In this document: piece by piece, positions 18,614 to 27,336 of the stretch | Position numbering within the stretch: position 1 is the first letter of the stretch | Layout: each line of letters opens with the position of its first letter | Assembly: GCF_014645735.1 (NCBI RefSeq) | Contig: NZ_BMMH01000001.1 | Span: forward strand, 682,001-746,000 | DNA from: Nocardia jinanensis | GTDB taxonomy: Bacteria > Actinomycetota > Actinomycetes > Mycobacteriales > Mycobacteriaceae | Direction of reading: 5' to 3' | DNA length: 64,000 nt | Position numbers and translations under genes: made by a program | The notes under the pieces: model-generated | What the model was told of the DNA's origin: nothing | Databases searched by the model: none | Seen by the model: only the letters and a program-made list of their open reading frames with translations

Positions 18614-20008
18614 TCAGCGTTCCAGGAGCGCAAGACATTCCACGTGGTGGGTGGCGGGGAAGGCGTCGAAGGCACGCAGTGCGGTCAGCCCGTATCCGGC
18701 ATCCAGATAGAGACGCAGATCGCGGGCGAAGGACGCCGGATCGCAACCGATGTGCACGATCCGGTCCGGCTCGGCGGCCGCCACGGCGTGCACCACGGGT
18801 TTGCCCGCTCCGGCACGCGGCGGATCGAGTACCACGACCCGGGGCCGCGCCCCACGGTGCGCGCCGGCCCACTGTTCCACCCTGCCGGCGCGTAGTTCCA
18901 GCCACGGCAGGTCGCCCAGGGCCGCGTGACCGTCGGATACCGCGGCGGGCGCGGATTCCAGGGCCAGGACCGCACCGGTGGGTCCGACCTGTTCGGCGAG
19001 CCGCGCCGCGAAGACCCCCGCACCGCTGTACAGATCCCACGCGGTCGCGCCGGCACCCGGATCGGACCAGTCGGCGACGATATCCGAATAGCACTGCGCG
19101 GCACCGCGATGTGCCTGCCAGAATCCGGCCGCGGACACCTCCCAGCGGCGGCCGGCCACATACTGCACGGCCCGGCCGCTGCCCTCGACCACCCATTCGT
19201 CGCGGTCGGTACGGGCGGCGGCCCGCCGGGCCGCGGTACGGCGGCGTTGCGCGCCCGGTGTCTCCGGCTCCGTGTCCGCCGCCTCGGCGCGCTCGGAAAC
19301 CGAACGTGGGCCGCGCGAACCGCTGCTGCGTCTGTCCGCCCGGCCGCCCGGTCCGGACCGGCCGCCGTGCCGGTTGCCGCCGCGGCGGCCGGTCTCCGGT
19401 GCCGGTGGCGCGATTTCGACGATATGCCTGGCTCCGGTGTCGTCGATCGCGATCACCAGCTCCGCACCCGGTGTCCAGCGGCCTCGATCGATACCGTCCA
19501 GGGCATCGGGCACCGGCTGCGGGCAGCGGAGATCGGTCAGCACGCCGGTACTGCGGTAGCGGTGCACACCGGCCCGGCCCGCGGCGTCCACCGCGAGCCT
19601 GATCCGGGTACGCCAGCCGCCGGTGTCGGCACCGGACCCGGTGATGGGTTCCACCTCGACCGCGCGCTCGATTCCGGTGATCCGGCTCAGCTGCTCGGCC
19701 ACCACCGCGGCCTTGAGCCGCCGCTGCGCCGCCACGGTGGCGTAGGAGAAATCACAGCACCCCGCCCCGCCCGGACCCGAGACCGGGCAGGTGGCCGGGA
19801 CCCGGTCCGGCGAGGCCTCGACGATCTCTACGGCCTCGGCCCGGCAGAACGCACCGCCTCGATCCTCGGTGACCCGGGCCCGCACCAGTTCACCGGGCAG
19901 CCCGTGCCGGACGAAAACCACCCGGCCTTCGTGGCGGGCCACGCAGAACCCGCCGTGTCCCGGCTTCCCGAGCCGTACCACGAGCACACGATCACGCCAG
20001 GAACTCAT
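18614..20008 (-). CDS. TrmA/RlmD-like class I SAM RNA methyltransferase
   Basis: The 464-residue protein has an N-terminal TRAM-like beta barrel (VVRLGKPGHGGFCVARHEGRVV). Cysteines at about 74, 84, 85 and 162 could hold an iron-sulfur cluster. The C-terminal methyltransferase domain contains WDLYSGAGVFAARLA (SAM site), VVLDPPRAG and a catalytic cysteine in IGCDPASFARDL. These make it an RNA m5U methyltransferase by family; the target (tRNA or 23S rRNA) is undetermined. Residues about 206-270 are an Arg/Gly/Ser-rich insertion absent from the compact family members. It starts 6 bp after the APC permease stop, so the two genes form an operon. Matches Rv2689c by position. Confidence 0.87.
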   Translation of the reverse strand: MSSWRDRVLVVRLGKPGHGGFCVARHEGRVVFVRHGLPGELVRARVTEDRGGAFCRAEAVEIVEASPDRVPATCPVSGPGGAGCCDFSYATVAAQRRLKAAVVAEQLSRITGIERAVEVEPITGSGADTGGWRTRIRLAVDAAGRAGVHRYRSTGVLTDLRCPQPVPDALDGIDRGRWTPGAELVIAIDDTGARHIVEIAPPAPETGRRGGNRHGGRSGPGGRADRRSSGSRGPRSVSERAEAADTEPETPGAQRRRTAARRAAARTDRDEWVVEGSGRAVQYVAGRRWEVSAAGFWQAHRGAAQCYSDIVADWSDPGAGATAWDLYSGAGVFAARLAEQVGPTGAVLALESAPAAVSDGHAALGDLPWLELRAGRVEQWAGAHRGARPRVVVLDPPRAGAGKPVVHAVAAAEPDRIVHIGCDPASFARDLRLYLDAGYGLTALRAFDAFPATHHVECLALLER

Positions 20009-20014
20009 GACACC

Positions 20015-22015
20015 TCATCCGTTGTCGCCGTATCCGCGACGAACTGCTCCCGGCGCCGCGGGTTCGCCCGCCGCGCGGGCGCGGGCCGAGGAACTGAGCT
20101 GCCACGGCACACTGGTCACCATCACACCCGGTTCGAACAGCAAACGGCCCTTCAACCGCAGCGCGCTCTGGTTGTGCAGTACCTGTTCCCACCAGTGCCC
20201 GACCACGTACTCGGGGATGAAGACCGTCACCACATCGCGCGGCGCGTCCTTGCGCACCCGCTTCACGTAGTCGAGTACCGGTTTGGTGATCTCGCGGTAG
20301 GGCGATTCGATCACCTTCAGCGGTACCGGGTTATCGCTTCTCTCCCAGTCCCGCACGAGCACGCGGGTGTCGTCCTCGTCGACGTTCACTGTGATCGCCT
20401 CCAGCGTGTCCGGCCGCCCGGCCCGAGCGTAGGCCAGTGCCCGGCGCGTCGGCAGGTGCAGTTTCGACACCAGGACGATCGAATGGGTGCGGCTCGGGAG
20501 CACCCCGTCCCATTCGTGTTCCTCCAGTTCCCGGGCCACCGAGTTGTAGTGGTGATGGATCATCTTCATGATCACGAAGATCACCGCCATGGTGACGATG
20601 GCGATCCAGGCGCCGGCGAAGAATTTCGTGATCAACACGATCACCAGTACGGCGCCGGTGGCCACCAGGCCGAGCGCGTTGATGGCGCGGGAGCGCATCA
20701 TCCGGCGCCGTTCGGCCGGATCGGTTTCCCGGCTCAGCAGCCGGCTCCAGTGTCGCAGCATGCCTGTCTGGCTGAGGGTGAACGAGACGAATACGCCGAT
20801 GATGTAGAGCTGGATCAGCCGGGTCACCTCCGCGTCGAAGGCGATGACGAACGCGATCGCACCCACGGCCAAAAACAGGATCCCGTTACTGAACGCGAGC
20901 CGATCGCCGCGGGTGTGCAGCTGGCGCGGCAGGAACCGCGCCTGCGCCAGAACCGAGCCGAGGACCGGGAATCCGTTGAAAGCCGTATTGGCGGCGAGTA
21001 CCAGGATGACCGCGGTGACGACGGCGACGAAGTAGAAGCCCGGGGTGAAACCGCTGAACACCGCGTGCGCGATCTGCGCGATCAGCGTTTTCTGGTGGTA
21101 TCCCTCGGGCGCGCCGACGAGCTGTTCGGGATGTTCGGCGAACACCACATGCGCCTGCCGGGCGAGCACGATCATGCCGAGCAACAACACGATGGCGATC
21201 GTGCCCAGCATCAGCAACGTGGTCGCGGCATTGCGCGATTTCGGCTTACGGAAGGCCGGGACTCCGTTGCTGATCGCCTCCACACCGGTGAGTGCCGCAC
21301 ATCCCGAGGAGAACGCGCGCGCGAGCAGGAAGATCAGCGCCAGCCCGGCCAGATGTTCGTCCTCGGCACGCAGTTCGAAGGACGCCGATTCGGCGCGCAC
21401 CTCGTCGTCCAGGACGAAGATCCGGATCAGCCCCCATACCAGCATGGTGAACATACCGAACAGGAAGGCATACGACAGCAGTGCGAACAACCGGCCGGAC
21501 TCGCGGACTCCGCGCAGGTTCATCGCGGTGATCAGCGCGATGGCGGCCACCGCGAACAGCACTTTGTGCGTGGCGATGAACGGGATCGCCGAGCCGATCG
21601 TCGAGGCGGCCGACGAGATCGAGACGGCGACGGTCAGCACATAGTCCACCAGCAGCGCACTGCCGACCGTCAAACCGGCCGTGGCACCGAGGTTCGTGGT
21701 GACCACCTCGAAATCACCCCCGCCGGACGGGTAGGCGTGCACGTTCTGGCGATAGCTGGTGACCACGATGACCAGAACGACCGCAACGGCCAATCCGAGC
21801 CACGGGGCGTAGGCGTAACCGGCGAGTCCGGACACCGACAGCACGAGGAAGATCTCCTCGGGCGCGTAGGCGACAGAGGACATCGCGTCCGAGGCGAACA
21901 CCGGCAACGCGATTCTTTTCGGCAGCAGGGTGTGGCCCAGGGAGTCACTACGGAATGGCCGCCCCAACACCAGACGCTTGGTGGCGGTCGTCAACTTCGA
22001 CACCGGACGGAGCAT
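20015..22015 (-). CDS. APC-superfamily amino acid/cation permease
   Basis: This roughly 666-residue integral membrane protein has 12 predicted helices. PVFASDAMSSVAYAPEEIFLVL is the first, conserved APC helix and YPSGGGDFEVV follows. A cytoplasmic C-terminal domain of about 200 residues is present (SIVLVSKLHLPTRRALAYAR onwards), as in the large APC permeases found beside ceoBC in mycobacteria (Rv2690c). The ATG at 22015 and a GTG at 22003 are both possible starts. The divergent arrangement with trkA-type genes suggests a link to ion or amino-acid homeostasis; substrate unknown. Confidence 0.88.
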   Translation of the reverse strand: MLRPVSKLTTATKRLVLGRPFRSDSLGHTLLPKRIALPVFASDAMSSVAYAPEEIFLVLSVSGLAGYAYAPWLGLAVAVVLVIVVTSYRQNVHAYPSGGGDFEVVTTNLGATAGLTVGSALLVDYVLTVAVSISSAASTIGSAIPFIATHKVLFAVAAIALITAMNLRGVRESGRLFALLSYAFLFGMFTMLVWGLIRIFVLDDEVRAESASFELRAEDEHLAGLALIFLLARAFSSGCAALTGVEAISNGVPAFRKPKSRNAATTLLMLGTIAIVLLLGMIVLARQAHVVFAEHPEQLVGAPEGYHQKTLIAQIAHAVFSGFTPGFYFVAVVTAVILVLAANTAFNGFPVLGSVLAQARFLPRQLHTRGDRLAFSNGILFLAVGAIAFVIAFDAEVTRLIQLYIIGVFVSFTLSQTGMLRHWSRLLSRETDPAERRRMMRSRAINALGLVATGAVLVIVLITKFFAGAWIAIVTMAVIFVIMKMIHHHYNSVARELEEHEWDGVLPSRTHSIVLVSKLHLPTRRALAYARAGRPDTLEAITVNVDEDDTRVLVRDWERSDNPVPLKVIESPYREITKPVLDYVKRVRKDAPRDVVTVFIPEYVVGHWWEQVLHNQSALRLKGRLLFEPGVMVTSVPWQLSSSARARAAGEPAAPGAVRRGYGDNG

Positions 22016-22070
22016 AAGCCCCCGCGCCCCACTGCGCTGCGACGCATCACCGGAAGGCGGGGTTTGACCA

Positions 22071-22084
22071 CCCCCCGCGGGGGG
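22071..22084. promoter_or_regulatory. C6GCG6 palindrome in the permease/ceoB divergent region
   Basis: CCCCCCGCGGGGGG is a perfect 14-nt palindrome midway between the divergent starts of the permease (22015) and ceoB (22189). It could be an operator, a cruciform or a simple GC run; the sequence alone does not decide. A sequence resembling a -35 box (TTGACC) abuts it on the left. Confidence 0.3.
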
Positions 22085-22188
22085 AACGTGGCTGAGGGCG
22101 AGAACCAGCGAGTACGGTTCGTTTTCGCAGCAGCCACACGGCTGTTTCACTTGCCGTAGGGCAGACCGAGTCAGGAGCGAGGTTCACC

Positions 22189-22854
22189 GTGTACGTGGTG
22201 ATCATGGGATGCGGCCGGGTGGGGGCGTCGCTGGCCCGCGCCCTGGTCCGGATAGGTCACGAGGTCGCCGTGATCGACCGGAATCCGGACGCGTTCCGCC
22301 GGTTGGGCGCGGATTTCCCCGGCGAGCAGGTCGTGGGTGTCGGTTTCGACCGCGAGGTCCTGCGCCGCGCCGGAATCGAGCGGGCCGGGGCCTTCGCGGC
22401 GGTCTCCTCGGGTGACAACTCCAACATCATCTCCGCCCGGGTGGCGCGGGAGATGTTCGGTATCGAGCGGGTGGTCGCCCGTATCTACGACGCCAAACGC
22501 GCCGCCGTCTACGAGCGGCTCGGTATCCCGACCATCGCGACAGTGCCCTGGACGACCGACCGTTTCCTGCACACACTGATCGGTGACGCCGGCACCACCA
22601 CCTGGCGCGATCCCACCGGGACCGTGGCCGTCGCCCAGCTGCTCCTGCACGAGGACTGGTACGGACGCACGGTCAGCGAACTCGAGGCCGCCACCGGGGC
22701 GCGGGTCGCGTTCGTCATCCGGTTCGGACAGGGCATCCTGCCCGATGCCAAGACCGTCGTGCAGGCCGACGACATCGTGTACGTGGCGGCCACGTCCGGC
22801 TCCGCCGGTGAGGCCGTCGCACTGGCCGCGAAACCTCCAGCTAGCAAGGACTGA
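22189..22854 (+). CDS. ceoB: Trk potassium uptake regulatory protein CeoB (TrkA family)
   Basis: The 221-residue RCK protein has an N-terminal NAD-binding domain, VVIMGCGRVGASLARALVRIGHEVAVIDRN (GxGxxG plus the acidic residue ending strand 2), followed by a TrkA_C domain (residues about 135-215). It gates K+ transport in Trk/Ktr systems. The GTG at 22189 is preceded by AGGAGCGAGG. It is 2 bp from ceoC, so the two TrkA halves are co-translated. No Trk membrane subunit lies in the window. Confidence 0.93.
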   Translation: MYVVIMGCGRVGASLARALVRIGHEVAVIDRNPDAFRRLGADFPGEQVVGVGFDREVLRRAGIERAGAFAAVSSGDNSNIISARVAREMFGIERVVARIYDAKRAAVYERLGIPTIATVPWTTDRFLHTLIGDAGTTTWRDPTGTVAVAQLLLHEDWYGRTVSELEAATGARVAFVIRFGQGILPDAKTVVQADDIVYVAATSGSAGEAVALAAKPPASKD

Positions 22855-22856
22855 TC

Positions 22857-23576
22857 ATGAAAGTGGCCATTGCCGGGGCCGGGGCCGTGGGCCGCTCCAT
22901 CGCCCGCGAACTACTACGTTCGGGACACAGCGTGATGCTGCTCGAACGCCAGCTCGATCATATCGACCGCGATGCGGTCCCCGATGCCGTCTGGGTACAC
23001 GCCGACGCCTGCGAACTCGCGTTGCTCGAGGACGCCGGTCTGGAGGACTACGAAGTGGTCATCGCCGCGACCGGCGACGACAAGACCAATCTCGTCCACA
23101 GTCTGCTGGCGAAAACCGAATTCGGGGTCCGCCGGGTGGTCGCGCGGGTCAACGATCCGCGCAACGAATGGCTCTTCGACGATTCGTGGGGGGTCGATGT
23201 CGCCGTCTCCACGCCCCGCCTGCTCGCCTCGCTCGTGGAGGAAGCGGTCTCGGTGGGTGATCTGGTCCGGCTGATGACTCTGCGGCAGGGCCAGGCCAAC
23301 CTGGTCGAACTCACCCTGCCCCCGGATACGACGCTGGCCGGGAAGCCGGTACGCAGCCTGACCCTGCCGCGTGATTCCGCGCTGGTCACCATTCTGCGCG
23401 GCGGCCGGGTCATCGTGCCGCAGCCCGACGACCCTTTCGAAGGCGACGACGAATTGCTGTTCGTGGTCTCCGCCACCGCCGAGGAGGAATTGCGTGCCGT
23501 GCTGGGACCGCACGGTATCGAACCGCCGCCCGGCCACACCACCGGCCTGACGCCCGCGCAGGACGCCGAATACTGA
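22857..23576 (+). CDS. ceoC: Trk potassium uptake regulatory protein CeoC (TrkA family)
   Basis: A second RCK protein of 239 residues begins MKVAIAGAGAVGRSIARELL, with D/R residues for NAD(H) binding after LLERQLD. A TrkA_C domain with VELTLPPDTTLAGKPVRSL follows. It starts 2 bp after the ceoB stop. The pair is the split equivalent of the duplicated TrkA of E. coli; they presumably form a hetero-oligomeric ring. A short Pro/Thr tail ends the protein. Confidence 0.93.
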   Translation: MKVAIAGAGAVGRSIARELLRSGHSVMLLERQLDHIDRDAVPDAVWVHADACELALLEDAGLEDYEVVIAATGDDKTNLVHSLLAKTEFGVRRVVARVNDPRNEWLFDDSWGVDVAVSTPRLLASLVEEAVSVGDLVRLMTLRQGQANLVELTLPPDTTLAGKPVRSLTLPRDSALVTILRGGRVIVPQPDDPFEGDDELLFVVSATAEEELRAVLGPHGIEPPPGHTTGLTPAQDAEY

Positions 23577-23614
23577 CCACCCGACAGCACTCGGCCTGCT
23601 CCTGAGCCCGGCTG

Positions 23615-24253
23615 TCAGGCGGCGACGGGCTGCGCGGCGCGCGAGCGCAGCTTGTTCAACGCCCGATACTGCATTACCCGGACGACACCGGGGGTGGTGC
23701 CGATCGCCGCCGCGGTCTCGGCCGCACTCCATCCCAGCACGATCCGCATCACCAGCACCTTGCGATGCACGGGGTTGAGCTGCGCCATCAACTCGCGGGC
23801 CAGGTCGCCGCGTTCGGCGGCCAGTGCCCGCTCCTCCGGTCCGGCCGCGGTCGACATCGCATCCGGGAAGTCGGCCACGGGGTAGGCCGGGTGGACCTGT
23901 GCGCCCCGGAAGGCATCGGACACCTTGTTCGCCGCGATGCCGTACACGAAGGCGAGGAACGACTTCCCCTGGTCCCGGTAGCGCCCGAGGGCCTGCACGG
24001 TGGCCATCAGCACCTCCTGCGCGACATCGTCGGCGGTGACGTGCAGATGGGTCGCATTACCGAGGCGAGTCCGGCAGTAGCGCTGGACCAGGGGCTGGAC
24101 AAGTCGCAGGATCTCGGCCACGGCGGCGCGGTCACCCGCGGCCGCTGCCGGGACGAGAATATCCAGTTCCGCGGAGACCCGGCGGCTCTGGGACCGCACC
24201 GGGTGCTCGTACCCCCGCTCCGGGCGTGTGATCGCGTGCTGCTCGGTTCGCAT
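23615..24253 (-). CDS. SigD/ShbA-like sigma-70 family (ECF) sigma factor
   Basis: The 212-residue protein has sigma region 2 (ADDVAQEVLMATVQALGRYRD, then FLAFVYGIAANKVSDAFR) and region 4 (LVMRIVLGWSAAETAAAIG, then VRVMQYRALNKLR). This architecture and the phrase RYRDQGKSFLAFVYGIAANKV closely resemble mycobacterial SigD and Streptomyces ShbA. The ATG at 24253 is preceded by GAGAGGAC; the open frame upstream lacks similarity. It is separated from ceoC by a short convergent gap and follows DUF3159 on the same strand by 141 bp. SigD is elsewhere in M. tuberculosis (Rv3414c), so the location is unusual for that synteny. Confidence 0.88.
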   Translation of the reverse strand: MRTEQHAITRPERGYEHPVRSQSRRVSAELDILVPAAAAGDRAAVAEILRLVQPLVQRYCRTRLGNATHLHVTADDVAQEVLMATVQALGRYRDQGKSFLAFVYGIAANKVSDAFRGAQVHPAYPVADFPDAMSTAAGPEERALAAERGDLARELMAQLNPVHRKVLVMRIVLGWSAAETAAAIGTTPGVVRVMQYRALNKLRSRAAQPVAA

Positions 24254-24394
24254 TCGCCAGTCCTCTCGGCAGATCGTCTTCCTGTAGACGATCGTCCGAT
24301 GAACGGCGGCCCGGAGATAGACACCAAAGGGTGGGTCCTGGTCCACCCTTCCGGTGCAGCCCGGTCCTCCCGATGATGCGGGCAGTACGCGGGA

Positions 24395-25120
24395 TCAGTC
24401 CGCGTCGGCGGAGTGCCGCCCGGAAGCGGCGGGCAGATGCCCGGCGCGGCGCACCGCCCAGACCGTCACCACCAGCGCGATGGCGGTGAGCGGCCAGCCC
24501 ATCGCGATCCGCGCGGTGGCGAGCCAGCCCGTGCTGTCCGCGTCGTAGAGGTGGTGCTGGACCAGGTAGCGGGCGCCGAACACGAGCACCCAGGCGACAG
24601 TCGCGATGTCGTAGAGGCGGACCACCCGCGAATCGCCGCGCCAATCGCCGCCGTGGCCGTTGAGAACACCCCACACCACACCGACCAGCGGCCGGCGGAC
24701 CAGGATCGAGATCAGGAACGCGGCGCCGTAGATCAGACTGGTGTAGATGCCGAACAGGAAGAAGCCCTTGGCCTCCCCCACCCGCCAGGCGATCAGGGCG
24801 CAGATACCCACGCCCACGAAACCGGAGATCGCCGGTTGGATGGGCTCGCGCCGTATCAGCCGCCACACCAGGATGGCCGCCGCCACCCCCAGCGCCGCCC
24901 AGATCGCCGCGGTGAGCCCGAACAGAGTGTTCACCGGTACGAAGAGCAGCACCGGCAGCGTCGAGTAGATCAGGCCGCCGAAGCCTCCCAGCTGCTCCAG
25001 CAGGGTCTGCTGCGCCGGTCCCTCAGCGGTGTCGTCGGGGGGATCTTCCGCAGGCGCGGGTTCCGGTCCGGTCACGGCCCGGGGCAGCCGCGTGGTGGCG
25101 TACTCGTCGCTCGATGGCAT
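24395..25120 (-). CDS. DUF3159 family membrane protein
   Basis: This 241-residue protein has a Pro/Glu-rich cytosolic N-terminus (to about residue 45) and then about six hydrophobic segments (for example STLPVLLFVPVNTLFGL and FFLFGIYTSLIYGAAFLISI). It matches DUF3159 (Rv2693c-like) by layout and position. It starts 3 bp after the OB-fold gene stop, so translation is likely coupled. Function unknown; a transport or channel role is only a guess. Confidence 0.83.
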   Translation of the reverse strand: MPSSDEYATTRLPRAVTGPEPAPAEDPPDDTAEGPAQQTLLEQLGGFGGLIYSTLPVLLFVPVNTLFGLTAAIWAALGVAAAILVWRLIRREPIQPAISGFVGVGICALIAWRVGEAKGFFLFGIYTSLIYGAAFLISILVRRPLVGVVWGVLNGHGGDWRGDSRVVRLYDIATVAWVLVFGARYLVQHHLYDADSTGWLATARIAMGWPLTAIALVVTVWAVRRAGHLPAASGRHSADAD

Positions 25121-25123
25121 ACG

Positions 25124-25528
25124 TCAGCTGTTTCCGCGCAATTCGTAGTAGGGGTTGAAGATCACCTTACGGCCTTCACGTTCGCCGATCCGGCCACGCA
25201 CCATGATGCGTCGTCCCGATTCGATACCGGGAATCCGGCGCCGCCCGATCCACACCAGCGTGATGGCATCGGTGCCGTCGAAGAACTCCGCCTGCATGCT
25301 CGCACCCGAAGCCTGGGGACAGGAGTCGACACTGCGCAAACGGCCCAGCATCGTCGCCTCCTCACCGCGCCGGCACTCCGAGACCCGGCAGGCGCCCGAA
25401 GCGTCCGCTGTCTCCGCCAACTGCTCGGCGTCGAGCTGATCGAGATCCTCGGTCAATCTGCGGCCGAGCCTGCGAAAATATCCGGTCGCGGACTTGGCGC
25501 CCGCTTTTCTTCCTGCCGCGGAAGACAT
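25124..25528 (-). CDS. OB-fold nucleic-acid-binding-like protein
   Basis: This 134-residue protein has a basic N-terminus (GRKAGAKSATGYFRRLGRRL) followed by an OB-fold: EEATMLGRLRSVDSCPQAS, ITLVWIGRRRIPGIESGRRI, GRKVIFNPYYEL. It resembles the DNA-binding OB family of Rv2694c. The ATG at 25528 has AGGAG 6 bp upstream and gives a compact domain. It is the first gene of a run with DUF3159 and perhaps the sigma factor. Nucleic-acid binding is inferred from the fold only. Confidence 0.82.
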   Translation of the reverse strand: MSSAAGRKAGAKSATGYFRRLGRRLTEDLDQLDAEQLAETADASGACRVSECRRGEEATMLGRLRSVDSCPQASGASMQAEFFDGTDAITLVWIGRRRIPGIESGRRIMVRGRIGEREGRKVIFNPYYELRGNS

Positions 25529-25650
25529 CGCCTGCTCTCCTGTGCGCGGATGACATGGATTGCACGTCATCCGAATTTCCTGCTACGGCCCGGCTGTGGC
25601 CGCACCCGCCACTGTAGATGGGTACCGGCGGCACCGCTACGCTCGGTCCG

Positions 25651-26349
25651 ATGTTCGATTCCCCACGTCCGGCCGTCGTCGTCGCGCTGCCCGGAACCGG
25701 TTCCGACGCACATTTCGCCCGCCGCGCGTTCGGTCCCGCATCCGCCGCCGCCGGCCTCGATTTCGTCGCCGTCGACCCCGATCCGGACGCGGTGATCGAG
25801 AGCTACCGCACAGCCCTGGACGACGCCGCGGTCCGCGGCCCCGTATTGGCCGCCGGGATCTCGCTCGGAGCCGCGGTCGCCGTCGAATGGGCTGCCGGCC
25901 GGGACCCGGCCGATATCAGCGGCATCGTCGCGGCACTACCCGCCTGGACGGGCCCCGATACCGCGGACTGTCCCGCGACGCTCAGCGCCGCGGCGACCGC
26001 GGCGCAGTTGCGCGCTGAGGGCCTGGAACCGGTCCTCGCCCGGATGCGGGCGAGCAGCCCCACCTGGCTTGCCGATGCGCTGACCCGATCGTGGCGGTCC
26101 CAGTGGCCCGGACTCCCGGGAGCGCTGGAGGAGGCCGCGCAGTACAAATGGCCCGAGCCCGCCCTGCTGGACGCACTGGCTGTCCCGCTCGCGGTGGTCG
26201 CCGCGGCGGACGATCCGGTGCATCCGGCGATCGTGGGACGGGAATGGGCACGCCGCGCGCCCCGCTCGGCGCTCGCCGAGGTGACCTTGGCCGAACTCGG
26301 CGCCGATCCGGCCGTGCTCGGCCGGTTGGCGCTGCGGCACCTCGGCTGA
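25651..26349 (+). CDS. Alpha/beta-hydrolase family protein
   Basis: The 232-residue protein has a compact alpha/beta-hydrolase pattern: VVVALPGTGSDAHF (oxyanion loop), AAGISLGAAVAVEWA with the nucleophile elbow GISLG, an acidic residue in AAADDPVHP and a His in the same segment. No signal peptide. It corresponds to Rv2695 by position. The ATG at 25651 starts four codons before the first strand. Substrate unknown. Its 3' end meets DUF3710 at a strong bidirectional hairpin. Confidence 0.8.
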   Translation: MFDSPRPAVVVALPGTGSDAHFARRAFGPASAAAGLDFVAVDPDPDAVIESYRTALDDAAVRGPVLAAGISLGAAVAVEWAAGRDPADISGIVAALPAWTGPDTADCPATLSAAATAAQLRAEGLEPVLARMRASSPTWLADALTRSWRSQWPGLPGALEEAAQYKWPEPALLDALAVPLAVVAAADDPVHPAIVGREWARRAPRSALAEVTLAELGADPAVLGRLALRHLG

Positions 26350-26354
26350 CGCCG

Positions 26355-26385
26355 GTCCTGTTCCCACCTGGAGCGGGAACAGGAC
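26355..26385. terminator. Perfect 11-bp hairpin between convergent genes
   Basis: GTCCTGTTCCC (26355-26365) and GGGAACAGGAC (26375-26385) are perfect complements around a 9-nt loop. It begins 5 bp after the hydrolase stop and ends 8 bp before the DUF3710 stop, so it can serve both. No U-tract. Confidence 0.75.
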
Positions 26386-26393
26386 GCGATCGG

Positions 26394-27335
26394 TCAGTTC
26401 CGGCCGAGCTGCTGCATCGCCGACCCCTCGGCACCACGGCGCGGCTGCTGCGGCTGCTGCGGCGGGAGCACCGCGGGCGTCGGCGACGGCCGAGCCCCGG
26501 GGGGCGGGGTCGCGACCTGTTGCTGGGCCTGCTGTTGCTGCTGCTGATGGGCGGCGGTGAGCTGCTCGGCGAGCTGCTGCGGCAAGACCACCGGCAGCGG
26601 TTCGCGCACCGGCAGCGCATCGGTACCGCGCCGGATGATCGTTTCGCTCAGCACCGTACGCGCCGCAACGACCAGCGGCCCACCCGCCGCGGTCGAACCG
26701 GACGGGCCCGCCGCCACCAGCCGGATCATCCAGCGAGCGCCGTCCACACCGATGAACCGCAGATCCGCGCCCTCGGTGACCGCCACCAGTTCCCGGCCCC
26801 ACGGGCCCTTCTCCACCGAGACCCGGGCACCGTCCTTGCGCAACGATTCCGCGAGATCGGCGGCGACCGTACGCCACTGACCCTTGGATTTGGGCGCGGC
26901 GTAGGCCGCGACGGTGATGCGGCCGTGTTCGGTGGCCAGGTGGACCGCCTGCGGGGTGCCCTGCGGGGTCATCTCGACCTGCAACTGCCCGCCCGGCGGC
27001 ACCGGCAGGATCACCGAGCCCAGATCGAGCCGGGTATCGGCGAAGGTCTCCAGCACCTCGGCGACATCGTCGTAGTCGTAGGGACCGCGCCGCTGGGGTT
27101 CGGTGTCGGGATCGTCGATCGCGGCATCGTAGGCGTCGCTGTAGGCGGCGCCGCCGTACCCGTCGTCGTAGCTGTCGTCGTATTCGCCGCTGTAGGACTT
27201 GTCGTAATCGGCACGGTGATACCCACCGTCGTCGTAGTCCTCGTATTCGCCGGTTTCGTACTCGCCGGTGCTGTACTCGCCGGTGTCGTGCCCGTCATCG
27301 GATCTGCGTCCGCCGGATTTCCGTCGTCCGAACAT
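26394..27335 (-). CDS. DUF3710 family protein with Tyr/acidic N-terminus and Gln-rich tail
   Basis: This 313-residue protein has three parts. Residues about 15-85 are a Gly/Glu/Tyr/Asp-rich low-complexity stretch with repeated TGEY and DYDD units. Residues about 85-250 are the DUF3710 core (TRLDLGSVILPVP, KGPWGRELVAV, FIGVDGARWMIRLVA). The rest is Gln/Pro-rich (AAHQQQQQQAQQQ). The core matches Rv2696c by position and pattern. It starts 1 bp after the dut stop, so translation is tightly coupled to dUTPase. Function unknown. Confidence 0.85.
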   Translation of the reverse strand: MFGRRKSGGRRSDDGHDTGEYSTGEYETGEYEDYDDGGYHRADYDKSYSGEYDDSYDDGYGGAAYSDAYDAAIDDPDTEPQRRGPYDYDDVAEVLETFADTRLDLGSVILPVPPGGQLQVEMTPQGTPQAVHLATEHGRITVAAYAAPKSKGQWRTVAADLAESLRKDGARVSVEKGPWGRELVAVTEGADLRFIGVDGARWMIRLVAAGPSGSTAAGGPLVVAARTVLSETIIRRGTDALPVREPLPVVLPQQLAEQLTAAHQQQQQQAQQQVATPPPGARPSPTPAVLPPQQPQQPRRGAEGSAMQQLGRN

Positions 27336-27336
27336 G

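Noticed and set aside
18926..22159. 1077-residue plus-strand open frame
   Set aside because: It is fully antisense to the well-supported TrmA-like and APC permease genes, with shuffled His/Asp/Gln composition typical of a shadow frame.
22016..22188. c-di-AMP (ydaO) riboswitch before ceoB
   Set aside because: K+ genes sometimes carry one, but the required conserved stems and loops are not visible in this 173-bp region.
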